Below, one piece after another: positions 1-8,376 of a DNA stretch of 64,000 nt. A model generated the notes under the pieces. The model saw only the letters and a program-made list of their open reading frames with translations, did not search any database and was not told the DNA's origin. Source of the stretch: Halalkalibacter akibai JCM 9157 (GTDB lineage Bacteria; Bacillota; Bacilli; Bacillales; Bacillaceae_D); NCBI RefSeq assembly GCF_000513135.1, contig NZ_BAUV01000007.1, forward strand, positions 1 through 64,000, given 5' to 3'. How positions within the stretch are numbered: position 1 is the stretch's first letter; every line of letters begins with the position of its first letter. Made by a program: the position numbers and the translations under genes.

Positions 1-125
1 TGGAACAAACCAAGAGTATAAATGAATAGAATTAACTTAAGTAAGAACGACTCAAGAAACGTAAACGTACTCTTTTAGTGGTCTTTATATATTATACTTT
101 CGGGTTTCTCTGTTTAAGAATTAAC

Positions 126-1547
126 TTAAAAGATAAGCATGGCTGCTATAGTTGAGATCACTAGCCCGAGCATAACGGGAATAAAGCTTTTACGAACGAG
201 TTCCATAACTGGAACTTTGGCAAATCCAGCAACAGCAACGAGTGAGGACCAAGCGATTAAAGTTCCTCCTCCAACCCAAATAGAGCCCATTTGCCCAATA
301 GCAGCTAAGGTAGCTACATCAACTCCGACAGAGTCTCCTAAAGCACCAGATAAAGCCCCTACTAATGGAAGACCAGAGAAACCTGAGCCATCAAGACCTG
401 TTATCATACCGATGATCAGAATTCCAAAAGCAGCTAAAAAGGCACTTTCAGGAATCACTTGCTGACCTGCTTGAACGAGATCGAATAAAAAGGTAGGAGC
501 AGAGTCTGATTCACCTCCGAAAATTTTAGCGGAAAATTCTCCACTACCGATAAAGAAAAATCCCGCTATTGGAATGACTGGTCCCATAGCTTTAAAGGCG
601 AAAATGAATCCTTTGACTAGATAATCACTTACATTTGTTAACGACTTTCGAACGTTATAGAAACATGTTGCAATTACGAGAAGAACAACGGCTGTTCCAC
701 CTATTAGCGAGGCGCCAGCGCCGCCCTCCATGGCTGGGATGTTATCTGTAAACATGGAAAGCACCATGTAGATGACAATCACTAGAAAAGAGATTGGAAC
801 GAGTAAAGCGAAGAAGATTCGATGTTTTTTAGAATGTTTCGTTACCACTTGATCGTCCTCAAGGTCCATGCCCTCGCTTTTTTCCCATTTTAATAAATGA
901 TCTCTTGATGGTTTCTGAATAGATTTACGAATGGAGAAATAGGCACAAGTTAAAGCTACGCTCCCTGTAATTAGTGATAACACTAAAGCTCGGTTAGCAA
1001 CAGCATCAACAGCAATTCCTGCAGATGTAGCATTTAACATGGGAGCGATTTTAATCATGTAATCAGCAGATAACGCCATTCCTTGACCCGCTAAAGAAAT
1101 AGCTATAGCGGCCCCAATTGGAGGTAATCCGGCTCGTATGGCAACTGGGATTAATAAAGCTCCTATTAGTGGAACGGCAGGTGTTGGCCAGAAAAAGATG
1201 GAAATAGCATAGGTTACGCCGACAATCACCCAAAACGAAATATGACCATTTTTCATAACACGTTGGAACGGAGTAATCATTTGTTCGTCAGCTCCGAGTG
1301 CCTTTAGTGAATGAAGAAGAGCAGTCATAATGGCGATAATTAAGAAGATATTGAACAGTTCGCCAGCTGCAATTAAACTAGCTTGGAAAATAGTTTGTAA
1401 CCCACTTGAAAATGAACCTGTATATACCCAACCTACAATAAAAGTCATTAGCACGGCTGGAACAACAACATTTTGTCTAAATAACATCGTTAAAATGATG
1501 ATAAGCGTACCAAGTAAATAGATCCAGTGTGGAGCAGTTAAAATCAT
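126..1547 (-). CDS. polytopic membrane permease (ion-transporter-like), intact paralogue
   Basis: A 473-residue, almost wholly hydrophobic protein with about 11-12 predicted membrane segments and a charged cytoplasmic loop near residues 215-245. The segment 'FFWPTPAVPLIGALL' and the Gly-rich C-terminal part ('GLDGSGFSGLPLVGAL') recall ion-transporter/GntP-like carriers, but I do not recognise the exact family or substrate. The start at 1547 is preferred because AAAGGAAGTG lies just upstream of it; the in-frame ATG 18 bases further up has no such site. A close paralogue, roughly three quarters identical by eye, lies at 56350-57776 and is frameshifted, so this copy may be the only working one. 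No partner gene is adjacent; the divergent neighbour is the MarR/MATE pair. Confidence 0.75.
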   Translation of the reverse strand: MILTAPHWIYLLGTLIIILTMLFRQNVVVPAVLMTFIVGWVYTGSFSSGLQTIFQASLIAAGELFNIFLIIAIMTALLHSLKALGADEQMITPFQRVMKNGHISFWVIVGVTYAISIFFWPTPAVPLIGALLIPVAIRAGLPPIGAAIAISLAGQGMALSADYMIKIAPMLNATSAGIAVDAVANRALVLSLITGSVALTCAYFSIRKSIQKPSRDHLLKWEKSEGMDLEDDQVVTKHSKKHRIFFALLVPISFLVIVIYMVLSMFTDNIPAMEGGAGASLIGGTAVVLLVIATCFYNVRKSLTNVSDYLVKGFIFAFKAMGPVIPIAGFFFIGSGEFSAKIFGGESDSAPTFLFDLVQAGQQVIPESAFLAAFGILIIGMITGLDGSGFSGLPLVGALSGALGDSVGVDVATLAAIGQMGSIWVGGGTLIAWSSLVAVAGFAKVPVMELVRKSFIPVMLGLVISTIAAMLIF

Positions 1548-1673
1548 ATTGTCACTTCCTTTCATCCGCCTTCAAAATTTGGCTTACGATACTATATGAA
1601 AAACAATGGGCAAGGGTGTAAGAGTGGGAACGTTATTGAAAGGAAATATGTTTAGGTATTCGAAATAAAATGG

Positions 1674-1702
1674 TTGATTAGAAGAAAGTTTAGGTGTATT
1701 AT
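1674..1702 (+). promoter_or_regulatory. sigma-A promoter of the marR-MATE operon
   Basis: TTGATT (1674-1679) and TATTAT (1697-1702) are separated by exactly 17 bases and lie about 26 bases before the TTG start of the MarR gene. A near repeat of GTTTAGGT occurs at about 1650 and again inside the spacer, which could be part of an autoregulatory site. Confidence 0.6.
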
Positions 1703-1728
1703 TACATATTAGTTAGGGGGCTAAGTTT

Positions 1729-2157
1729 TTGAGAAGAGTTATAGAAGAACTAGTAGGGTACCAAGTTGGGGTAGTGGCTCATTTAATGCGAAATCAATTT
1801 AATGACAAACTATCTGAATTTGGAATCACTCAGGCTCAATTTAAAGTTTTTTATGAATTAATCGAGCATGAAGAGATGACGCAATCTGAACTTCAGACGA
1901 AGCTCTATATTAAAGCTTCAACGATGAATGGCATTATTGAATCAATGCTAAAAAACGAGTTGATTGAAAAGAAGGATAGCTTAATAGATAAACGTTCGAA
2001 ACGAATCAAATTGACGGAAAAAGGAAAATTGTTAGAAAAAAAGATTTGGCTTGAAGTTGAAAAACTAGAAGAAGAAACACTGAACTTATTTAATGAAGAG
2101 GAGAAGCAAGTTTTCTTTTCGTGCTTACAAAAAATGATGGTTCATTATCAAAAATAG
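1729..2157 (+). CDS. MarR-family transcriptional regulator of the adjacent MATE pump
   Basis: A 142-residue protein with the MarR winged-helix layout: N-terminal dimerisation helix, 'ELQTKLYIKASTMNGIIESM' as the DNA-reading helices (about 60-80), and the basic wing 'DKRSKRIKLTEKG' (about 92-105). It starts at TTG, with an AGGGGG Shine-Dalgarno nine bases upstream. The gene ends 16 bases before the MATE pump gene, an arrangement matching mepR-mepA of Staphylococcus, in which the regulator represses itself and the pump. I infer a drug-responsive repressor; the ligand is unknown. Confidence 0.85.
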   Translation: MRRVIEELVGYQVGVVAHLMRNQFNDKLSEFGITQAQFKVFYELIEHEEMTQSELQTKLYIKASTMNGIIESMLKNELIEKKDSLIDKRSKRIKLTEKGKLLEKKIWLEVEKLEEETLNLFNEEEKQVFFSCLQKMMVHYQK

Positions 2158-2173
2158 AAGGTTGGTAAAAAGG

Positions 2174-3568
2174 ATGAAACAAAAAATACAAAGTGAGAGG
2201 TTAGGAACTGAACCGATTCCAAAGCTATTGAAAAACTTATCTGTACCAGCTGTGATTGGTATGTTTGTTATGGCTTTATACAATGTCGTAGATACGATCT
2301 TTATTTCGTACGGGGTTGGTATTGAAGGAGTCGCAGGGGTGACCGTGGCTTTTCCGATTATGATGATTATGATGGCTGTTTCGGCTGCAATGGGTATTGG
2401 TGGAGCGTCTGTGATTTCTAGAAGGCTTGGTGCGAGGCGTGAACAGGATGCAAATCATGTTTTCGGAAATGTTATTTCAGTTATTTTTATTATTAGTTTA
2501 GCGGGAGTTATCGCAGCATTCACGGTACTAGAACCAATGCTGAGGTTATTTGGGGCAACGGAAGCAATACTTGGTCATGCTTCTAGTTATATGTTTCCAA
2601 TTTTACTAGGAACTTTCTTCTTTTCCTTTGCATTCGCAACGAATAATATCGTTCGTTCAGAAGGTAATGCAAAATTTGCGATGATGACGATGATTATCCC
2701 AGCAGTTATTAATATTATCTTAGACCCTATCTTTATTTTTGGATTAAATATGGGAGTTCAAGGGGCGGCAATTGCAACTGTTATTTCTCAAGCCTCTGTT
2801 ACAATCGTTCTTTTAAGATATTTCTTAACCGGAAAAAGTTCATTAAAGCTAAGTGTAGCAGACTTGAAATTAAAATGGAGCATTTTAAAAGAGGTTATTG
2901 CAGTAGGTTTGCCAGCCTTTGCTCAGCAAGCGGCAGGAAGCATTATGATGATTGCTATTAATACGATGCTTATCCGCTTTGGTGGAGACTTGCATGTTGG
3001 TGTGTTTGGGATTATCCAACGTATTATCATGTTTACGGTTATGCCGATGATGGGAATTATGCAAGGTATGCAGCCGATTGTTGGTTATAATTACGGCGCG
3101 AAAAATTTTGAAAGACTACGAGAAACGGTTATTCTTGGATTAAAAGTGACGATTTTAATGTCTTTCCTAACTTTTGGATTGGTGATGACTGTACCACACT
3201 GGTTAATGATGATCTTTACATCAGATCCAGTTGTAATCGATGCTGGTGTTGAATACTTAAGAATTATGTTCGCAGCTGTATTCTTAGTTGGGGTTCAGGT
3301 TGTCGGAAGTGGTTTATATCAAGCTTTAGGCAAACCAAAACAAGCCTTAATTCTCTCTTTGTCAAGGCAATTAATCTTTTTGATTCCACTAGTTTTAATT
3401 CTCCCACATTTCATAGGTGTGTACGGAGTTTGGTTAGCCTTTCCTATTTCTGATTTCTTTGCCTGTCTTTTAGCAAGCACATTGTTGTACCGAGATCGTG
3501 CCATCTTCTTTGGGAAAGGTACACAAGAACAAGAAACAGCTACGATCCCTGCATCTAGTGGATCTTGA
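2174..3568 (+). CDS. MATE-family multidrug efflux protein (MepA-like)
   Basis: A 464-residue, 12-segment MATE transporter. The N-terminal half has the typical 'PAVIGMFVMALYNVVDTIFI' segment and the second half repeats the fold from about residue 235 ('GLPAFAQQAAGSIMM'). The family exports cationic drugs in exchange for Na+ or H+. The ATG at 2174 is chosen because AGAAGG (2156-2161) sits 12 bases upstream; an upstream in-frame TTG at 2162 abuts that site and is unlikely. It follows the MarR gene with almost no gap and is closed by a terminator at 3622-3659, so the two form an operon. Confidence 0.9.
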   Translation: MKQKIQSERLGTEPIPKLLKNLSVPAVIGMFVMALYNVVDTIFISYGVGIEGVAGVTVAFPIMMIMMAVSAAMGIGGASVISRRLGARREQDANHVFGNVISVIFIISLAGVIAAFTVLEPMLRLFGATEAILGHASSYMFPILLGTFFFSFAFATNNIVRSEGNAKFAMMTMIIPAVINIILDPIFIFGLNMGVQGAAIATVISQASVTIVLLRYFLTGKSSLKLSVADLKLKWSILKEVIAVGLPAFAQQAAGSIMMIAINTMLIRFGGDLHVGVFGIIQRIIMFTVMPMMGIMQGMQPIVGYNYGAKNFERLRETVILGLKVTILMSFLTFGLVMTVPHWLMMIFTSDPVVIDAGVEYLRIMFAAVFLVGVQVVGSGLYQALGKPKQALILSLSRQLIFLIPLVLILPHFIGVYGVWLAFPISDFFACLLASTLLYRDRAIFFGKGTQEQETATIPASSGS

Positions 3569-3621
3569 CTATTTGAACGAATAGAATAGAAGTTGTAAAA
3601 TAAAGCATCATAAACTGAAAG

Positions 3622-3659
3622 ATCGGTTTTTTGTCTCAGACATGAAACCGATTTTTTTT
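3622..3659 (+). terminator. intrinsic terminator after the MATE gene
   Basis: Stem ATCGGTTT / AAACCGAT (3622-3629 with 3645-3652) followed by a run of T. Confidence 0.85.
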
Positions 3660-3675
3660 AGAGAGGTTGTTTATA

Positions 3676-4788
3676 TTGATCACTTTTAAGGAACTTGGCA
3701 TCAGTACACGTTTAGCTCAAATAGTAAATGAAATCGGCTTCAGTCATCCGACCACTATTCAAGAAAAAGCGATTCCGGTTCTTTTAGGAAAAAACGATAT
3801 TATCGCTGAATCAGAAACGGGCAGTGGCAAGACGCTTGCGTTTTTGCTTCCTATTATTGACTCAATAGATCCTGAGAAACATGTTGTTCAAGCACTAATT
3901 GTTGCACCTACAAGAGAACTTGCTCTTCAAATTACTTCAGAAGCTGAGAAATTACTTACATCATTACCAGAATTAAAGGTACTTGCTGTTTACGGAGGAC
4001 AAGATGTATTACAGCAATTGAAAAGGCTAGAAGGAGCTAACCATATTGTGATAGCGACTCCTGGAAGATTATTAGACCATGTACGACGTGAAACGATTTT
4101 GTTGAATCAAGTTTCAACACTTGTTTTAGATGAGGCTGACCAAATGTTACATATGGGCTTTTTACAAGAAGTGGAACAGGTTATTAAAGAAACACCAGCA
4201 GAACGACAGACTGTCCTCTTTTCTGCAACAATGCCAGAGGACATTCGCAAGTTAGCGACAACTTATATGAACACTCCTATTAGTGTAAATGTAAAACAAA
4301 GAAACGTCACACTTGATGAAATAGAGCAAATCGTCATTTCGACGACAGACCGCTCCAAACAAGAAGCTTTAAAAAAAGTGATTAAAAGTGAACAACCTTT
4401 TCTTGGAATCATCTTTTGTCGGACAAAGAGACGAGTGAATAAATTGCACGAGGCACTTAAAGAAAAAGGTTATCTTGTCGATGCCCTACACGGTGATTTA
4501 TCACAGGCCAAAAGGGAAGAAGTCATGGCCACTTTTCGAGAAGCAAAAATCCAGTATTTGATTGCTACAGATGTGGCTGCTAGAGGACTAGATGTTGAAG
4601 GAGTGACTCATGTCTTTAATTATGATATTCCTCAGGATCTTGATAGTTATATTCATCGAATTGGGCGAACAGGCAGAGCTGGTGGAACGGGAAGAGCATT
4701 TACCTTCGTTGCTCCAAAAGACCGTAATTACTTAGCGATGCTTGAAAAAGGGATTAATCAACAGCTTGAAAGACGTATTGTTAAATAG
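3676..4788 (+). CDS. DEAD-box ATP-dependent RNA helicase, short form
   Basis: A complete DEAD-box core of 370 residues: Q motif ('[14 protein letters not shown]'), motif I '[10 protein letters not shown]', Ia 'PTRELALQ', Ib 'TPGR', II 'DEAD', III 'SAT', and C-terminal 'ARGLD' and '[10 protein letters not shown]'. It stops soon after motif VI, so it lacks the basic C-terminal extension of CshA or the RRM of DbpA/YxiN, and in size resembles YfmL of B. subtilis. Role by family: remodelling RNA or ribosome assembly intermediates. The start is read as TTG at 3676, nine bases after GAGAGG; the TTG at 3667 directly abuts that site. Confidence 0.9.
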   Translation: MITFKELGISTRLAQIVNEIGFSHPTTIQEKAIPVLLGKNDIIAESETGSGKTLAFLLPIIDSIDPEKHVVQALIVAPTRELALQITSEAEKLLTSLPELKVLAVYGGQDVLQQLKRLEGANHIVIATPGRLLDHVRRETILLNQVSTLVLDEADQMLHMGFLQEVEQVIKETPAERQTVLFSATMPEDIRKLATTYMNTPISVNVKQRNVTLDEIEQIVISTTDRSKQEALKKVIKSEQPFLGIIFCRTKRRVNKLHEALKEKGYLVDALHGDLSQAKREEVMATFREAKIQYLIATDVAARGLDVEGVTHVFNYDIPQDLDSYIHRIGRTGRAGGTGRAFTFVAPKDRNYLAMLEKGINQQLERRIVK

Positions 4789-4867
4789 TGTTGTTTAGAT
4801 TATTTGGAAGGTTTCCTGACTAAGTTGTAGTTTTACAATTGGTTTTTACTTATTGTAAAAGTACTAC

Positions 4868-4935
4868 TTTCGTATAACCTCAATGATATGGTTTGAGGGT
4901 ATCTACTTAGGAACCGTAAATTCCTGGCTACGAAA
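4868..4935 (+). promoter_or_regulatory. purine riboswitch aptamer, guanine class (C74)
   Basis: The consensus purine aptamer is complete. P1 is TTTCGTA/TACGAAA (4868-4874 with 4929-4935), J1/2 is TAA, P2 is CCTCAAT/TTTGAGG with loop GATATGG (4885-4891), J2/3 ends TATCTAC, and P3 is closed by loop CCGTAAA (4914-4920). The residue just before the P1 3' strand, C4928, aligns with C74 of xpt and predicts guanine or hypoxanthine binding rather than adenine. It lies 65 bases before the amidohydrolase gene. The 3' strand of P1 is also the 5' arm of the following terminator, which implies ligand-induced antitermination. Confidence 0.92.
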
Positions 4936-4971
4936 AATGTGCAAATAGCCCATTTTTCGTAGCTTTTTTTT
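4927..4971 (+). terminator. riboswitch expression-platform terminator
   Basis: Stem GCTACGAAAAATG / CATTTTTCGTAGC (4927-4939 with 4951-4963) followed by eight T. Bases 4929-4935 of the 5' arm are the P1 3' strand of the aptamer, so the terminator and ligand-bound P1 exclude each other. Confidence 0.88.
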
Positions 4972-5000
4972 GTCTATTCATTAGAAAGAGGTGTACAGAG

Positions 5001-6338
5001 ATGACGAAAATTTTAATCAAGCAAGCTGAGATTGTGACGATGAATAAAAACAATGATATTTTGGTTGGGGATTTGTATATAGTAGATGATAGAATAGCGG
5101 CTATCGGTCCCGAATTAACCATTCCAGAGGTTGATAAAATTATTGATGGAAAAGGCAAGGTTGTTTTACCTGGTTTCGTTCAAACTCACATCCACTTATG
5201 TCAAACCGTATTTCGAGGTCGAGCAGATGATCTCGAACTTATGGACTGGTTAAAGAAGCGTATCTGGCCACTTGAGGCAGCACATGATGAGGATTCTCTT
5301 TATTATTCGGCTTTGTTAGGAATAGGAGAGTTAATCCAAAGCGGTACAACAGCGATTGTTGATATGGAAACTGTCCATCATACAGATTTTGCTTTTCAAG
5401 CACTAGCTTCTAGTGGCATTCGAGCTTTATCAGGTAAAGTTATGATGGATAAAGGAAATGAAGTTCCATTAGTCCTCCAGGAAAATACAACTCAATCTAT
5501 CCAAGAAAGTGTTGATTTACTTGAAAAATGGCATAACTACGATAATGGAAGAATTAAATACGCTTTTTCTCCTAGATTCGTTGTTTCTTGTACGGATACT
5601 TTGTTAAAAGAAGTGGCTTATTTATCCGGTGCATATGGAGTGAATGTACACACACATGCCTCCGAAAACCGAGGTGAGATTGAAATTGTTGAAGAAGAAA
5701 CTGGGATGAGAAACATTGAATATTTAGATCATATAGGACTCGCCAACGACAGACTGATTTTAGCTCATTGTGTCTGGCTAAACGAAGAAGAAAAACGGAT
5801 TATTAAAAATAAAGGAATACACGTTAGTCACTGTCCTGGCTCTAATTTGAAATTAGCCTCTGGAATAGCTGAGATACCTAGTTTACTTGAACATGACATA
5901 TCAGTAAGTTTAGGAGCAGACGGGGCACCTTGTAACAATAACCTAGATATGTTTAACGAGATGCGTCTTGCAGCCTTAATTCAAAAGCCTACCCACGGAC
6001 CAACGTCGATGAATGCAGAAACAGTATTGAAAATGGCTACGATTGGTGGAGCCAAGGCGATCGGATTGGAACATGAAATTGGCTCACTTGAAGTAGGGAA
6101 AAAAGCTGATCTAATTCTATTAGATTTAAATGACTTTCACACCTACCCTTCTTTTGATGTTGATATTGTTTCTAGGATTGTTTATTCTGCCACTAGAGCA
6201 GACGTTATTACGTCCATTATTAATGGTGAAATCGTAATGGAGAACAGAATCATGAAAACGATTGACAAACCAATTGTTTTGGCAGAGGCAAATTTAGCGA
6301 TAAAAAGGATGACACAAAGGATGGTTTCAATTGTATAA
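5001..6338 (+). CDS. amidohydrolase, purine/nucleoside-deaminase type (SsnA/ATZ-TRZ/SAH-deaminase group)
   Basis: A 445-residue metal-dependent amidohydrolase of the Trz/Atz, SAH/5'-deoxyadenosine-deaminase and guanine-deaminase group. Visible metal ligands are HxH in 'THIHLCQ', His in 'VHTHASE', His in 'LAHCVWL' and Asp in 'LGADGAPCNNN'. 'FRGRADDLELMDWL' is typical of this branch. ATG start with AGAGGTG upstream. The gene sits directly behind a guanine-class riboswitch, so I infer deamination of guanine or a related (perhaps oxidised or methylated) purine; the exact substrate cannot be read from sequence. I recall, unchecked, purine riboswitches reported before ssnA-type genes in alkaliphilic Bacillus. 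It overlaps the next gene by 8 bases, so the two are co-transcribed. Confidence 0.82.
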   Translation: MTKILIKQAEIVTMNKNNDILVGDLYIVDDRIAAIGPELTIPEVDKIIDGKGKVVLPGFVQTHIHLCQTVFRGRADDLELMDWLKKRIWPLEAAHDEDSLYYSALLGIGELIQSGTTAIVDMETVHHTDFAFQALASSGIRALSGKVMMDKGNEVPLVLQENTTQSIQESVDLLEKWHNYDNGRIKYAFSPRFVVSCTDTLLKEVAYLSGAYGVNVHTHASENRGEIEIVEEETGMRNIEYLDHIGLANDRLILAHCVWLNEEEKRIIKNKGIHVSHCPGSNLKLASGIAEIPSLLEHDISVSLGADGAPCNNNLDMFNEMRLAALIQKPTHGPTSMNAETVLKMATIGGAKAIGLEHEIGSLEVGKKADLILLDLNDFHTYPSFDVDIVSRIVYSATRADVITSIINGEIVMENRIMKTIDKPIVLAEANLAIKRMTQRMVSIV

Positions 6339-6720
6339 TCTATTTGTTTACGGGACGCTAAGGCATGAAGGATCGAATCATCACTTTTTAAAAGGTGCTA
6401 GACGACTTTCAAAGAGTGGTTATGTACCGGGTGAATTACATGATACTGGTTTAGGTTATCCTGTATTAAAAGAGGGTCGTGCTGGTAAAGTGTGGGGTGA
6501 GCTGTACCAAATTAACAAAGAGCAGTTAGAGAATATAGACAGGTCAGAAGGATATTCTCCTGCTAATTACTCAAATGAGTATATTAGAGTTGTTCGTGAA
6601 GTTCGTACGGAAAACCGAACAATTGAAGCTTTTGTCTATATAGTAGGTGACCAATTAGCAGGGTGTGTGAATCGAATCAAAAGTGGAGATTGGCTAATGC
6701 ATATTCAAAATAAACATTAG
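6331..6720 (+). CDS. gamma-glutamylcyclotransferase-like (AIG2/YtfP fold) protein
   Basis: A 129-residue protein beginning 'LFVYGTLRHEG', the signature phosphate-binding loop of the GGCT/AIG2 fold, followed by the typical 'GYPVLKEG' strand and 'YVPGELHDTG'. It starts at TTG inside the end of the amidohydrolase gene, with AAAGGATGG upstream, showing translational coupling. Family members cleave gamma-glutamyl amides or are uncharacterised. Linkage to a purine-controlled amidohydrolase suggests a role on a product or conjugate in the same pathway, but that is inference. The operon ends at the terminator at 6727-6774. Confidence 0.8.
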   Translation: MYNLFVYGTLRHEGSNHHFLKGARRLSKSGYVPGELHDTGLGYPVLKEGRAGKVWGELYQINKEQLENIDRSEGYSPANYSNEYIRVVREVRTENRTIEAFVYIVGDQLAGCVNRIKSGDWLMHIQNKH

Positions 6721-6726
6721 GAGAGG

Positions 6727-6774
6727 GTTTGCCTCAACAAGTCTATACAGACCAGTTGAGGTAAACCTTTTTTT
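6727..6774 (+). terminator. intrinsic terminator of the riboswitch operon
   Basis: Stem GTTTGCCTCAAC / GTTGAGGTAAAC (6727-6738 with 6755-6766), one G-U pair, followed by T-rich sequence. Confidence 0.85.
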
Positions 6775-6870
6775 GTCTTTTATTGGAGTGTTCATTAAAT
6801 GTTGGCACATATTTCAATTGATTACCGGGAACATTTTATTTATGGGATTATTTGAAAAGGAGGTTTTTTA

Positions 6871-8370
6871 ATGAGTCGGAAAAAGAAAGGGTTTAAATTC
6901 AAAAAGCTATTTCCTCCGCAACCACATGATGATAACAAAGCCAATCCGGGCATTAAAGAACCTATTTCGATAAAAGCTATTAAACAAAGCTTAAGTAATA
7001 TAGATGACCTTGTTATGAAAGAAATAAAAATAGCAAACACGATGGTTACGATTATCTATTTAGGTACATTGGTGGAAACAACGATTCTCGATGAATTAGT
7101 TTATAACCCGCTCAATCAATCAACCTCAGCTAAGCCAGATGAGATTTTCAAAAATTATGAAGTTGTAAAAAATGATGAGTTACCTAAGTTGATTCATGAT
7201 ATTTGTAGTGGTTTTACGGTTATTATGTTTGAAGATACGATTATTCAAATAAGCACCTTTAGCGCACCAGACCGCGCTATCGCTACACCTGATAATGAAA
7301 CAACCGTAATGGGGCCTCAGGATGCCTTTGTTGAAAGTGTGCAAACCAATATTTCGATGGTAAAAAAGAGGCTACGTTCCCCTCAACTAAAGTCGAAATC
7401 TATGTTGCTTGGAACAGAAACTAAAAACACTGTTGTCATGTTGTATATGGAAAACCTAGCAAACGAAGAAAATATAAGCCGCGTGCAAAGAAGGCTTGAA
7501 AATGTTGAGTTTCATGGTTTTATTGGAATGCCCGTATTAAAACAAATGCTTGAAGATAAACCGTTTTCTCCCTTTCCTCAATTCGGGATAACAGTTAGAA
7601 CTGATAATACGGTCGATGCCCTTTTAAATGGAAAAATAATAGTGATGATGAATGGAAGTCCAGAAGCAGCGATTTTACCTGCATCGTTTTTAGAAATGTT
7701 TTTATCACCGGAAGATTACTATAACCGCTGGACAACTGCATCCATGTTACGTTCATTACGATTAGCAGGTTTCTTTATCTCGATATTCTTAACGTCAACC
7801 TATGTGTCAGTGCTTACGTTTCATCCTGAAATGTTACCGCCGCAACTTTTAAGGCTATTAGCTGAATCGAGATCGCAAGTCCCGTTCCCTCCGGTTATTG
7901 AGGCATTAATTATTGAGCTTGTCATTGAGGTATTACGAGAAGCCGGGGCTCGAATGCCGACAAAAATTGGTCAAACCATTGGTATTGTTGGAGGGATTGT
8001 TATCGGGACGGCAGCTGTTGAAGCAGGTCTTGCTAGTAATATTTTAATTGTATTAGTCGCTGTAACAGCTCTACTTTCATTTATACCACCTAACTATTTG
8101 ATGAGTAATGCCATTCGTTTCATTCGCTACACGTACATTATTATAGCTGGAACGTTAGGAATGTTTGGACAAATGATTATTTTGGCTTGGATGTTTAATC
8201 ATTTGATGAATTTAACATCGTTAAGCACTCCTTATATGGCTCCTATTATTCCACGGAAATGGAGCGACATTTTCAATTCAATCTTAAGAGCTCCTGGTAA
8301 TTTTGTTATCCAAAGAGCAGGTATTGCAAGAGCGAAGAAAGATCTTGTAAGGCCGTTAGATGAGGAGTAG
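6871..8370 (+). CDS. spore germinant receptor A subunit (GerA family), operon 1
   Basis: A 499-residue GerA/GerKA-type protein. It has a large hydrophilic N-terminal domain (about 1-285, with 'GPQDAFVESVQTNISMVKKR', the conserved GerA block), then four to five membrane segments, a conserved 'PFPPVIEALIIELVIEVLREAG' region and a basic tail. A subunits sit in the spore inner membrane and, with B and C, form a nutrient-gated channel. AAAGGAGG precedes the ATG. The B and C genes follow within 6 and -4 bases. The B subunit of this operon is frameshifted, so this receptor may not work. Confidence 0.93.
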   Translation: MSRKKKGFKFKKLFPPQPHDDNKANPGIKEPISIKAIKQSLSNIDDLVMKEIKIANTMVTIIYLGTLVETTILDELVYNPLNQSTSAKPDEIFKNYEVVKNDELPKLIHDICSGFTVIMFEDTIIQISTFSAPDRAIATPDNETTVMGPQDAFVESVQTNISMVKKRLRSPQLKSKSMLLGTETKNTVVMLYMENLANEENISRVQRRLENVEFHGFIGMPVLKQMLEDKPFSPFPQFGITVRTDNTVDALLNGKIIVMMNGSPEAAILPASFLEMFLSPEDYYNRWTTASMLRSLRLAGFFISIFLTSTYVSVLTFHPEMLPPQLLRLLAESRSQVPFPPVIEALIIELVIEVLREAGARMPTKIGQTIGIVGGIVIGTAAVEAGLASNILIVLVAVTALLSFIPPNYLMSNAIRFIRYTYIIIAGTLGMFGQMIILAWMFNHLMNLTSLSTPYMAPIIPRKWSDIFNSILRAPGNFVIQRAGIARAKKDLVRPLDEE

Positions 8371-8376
8371 GTTTAA

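Noticed and set aside
3676-4788. DEAD-box gene as a truncated CshA pseudogene
   Set aside because: All core motifs through [10 protein letters not shown] are present and the length fits short DEAD-box helicases, so it is complete.
4868-4935. Adenine-class riboswitch
   Set aside because: The specificity base before the P1 3' strand is C (4928), not T, so guanine class is the better reading despite the pbuE-like ON layout.
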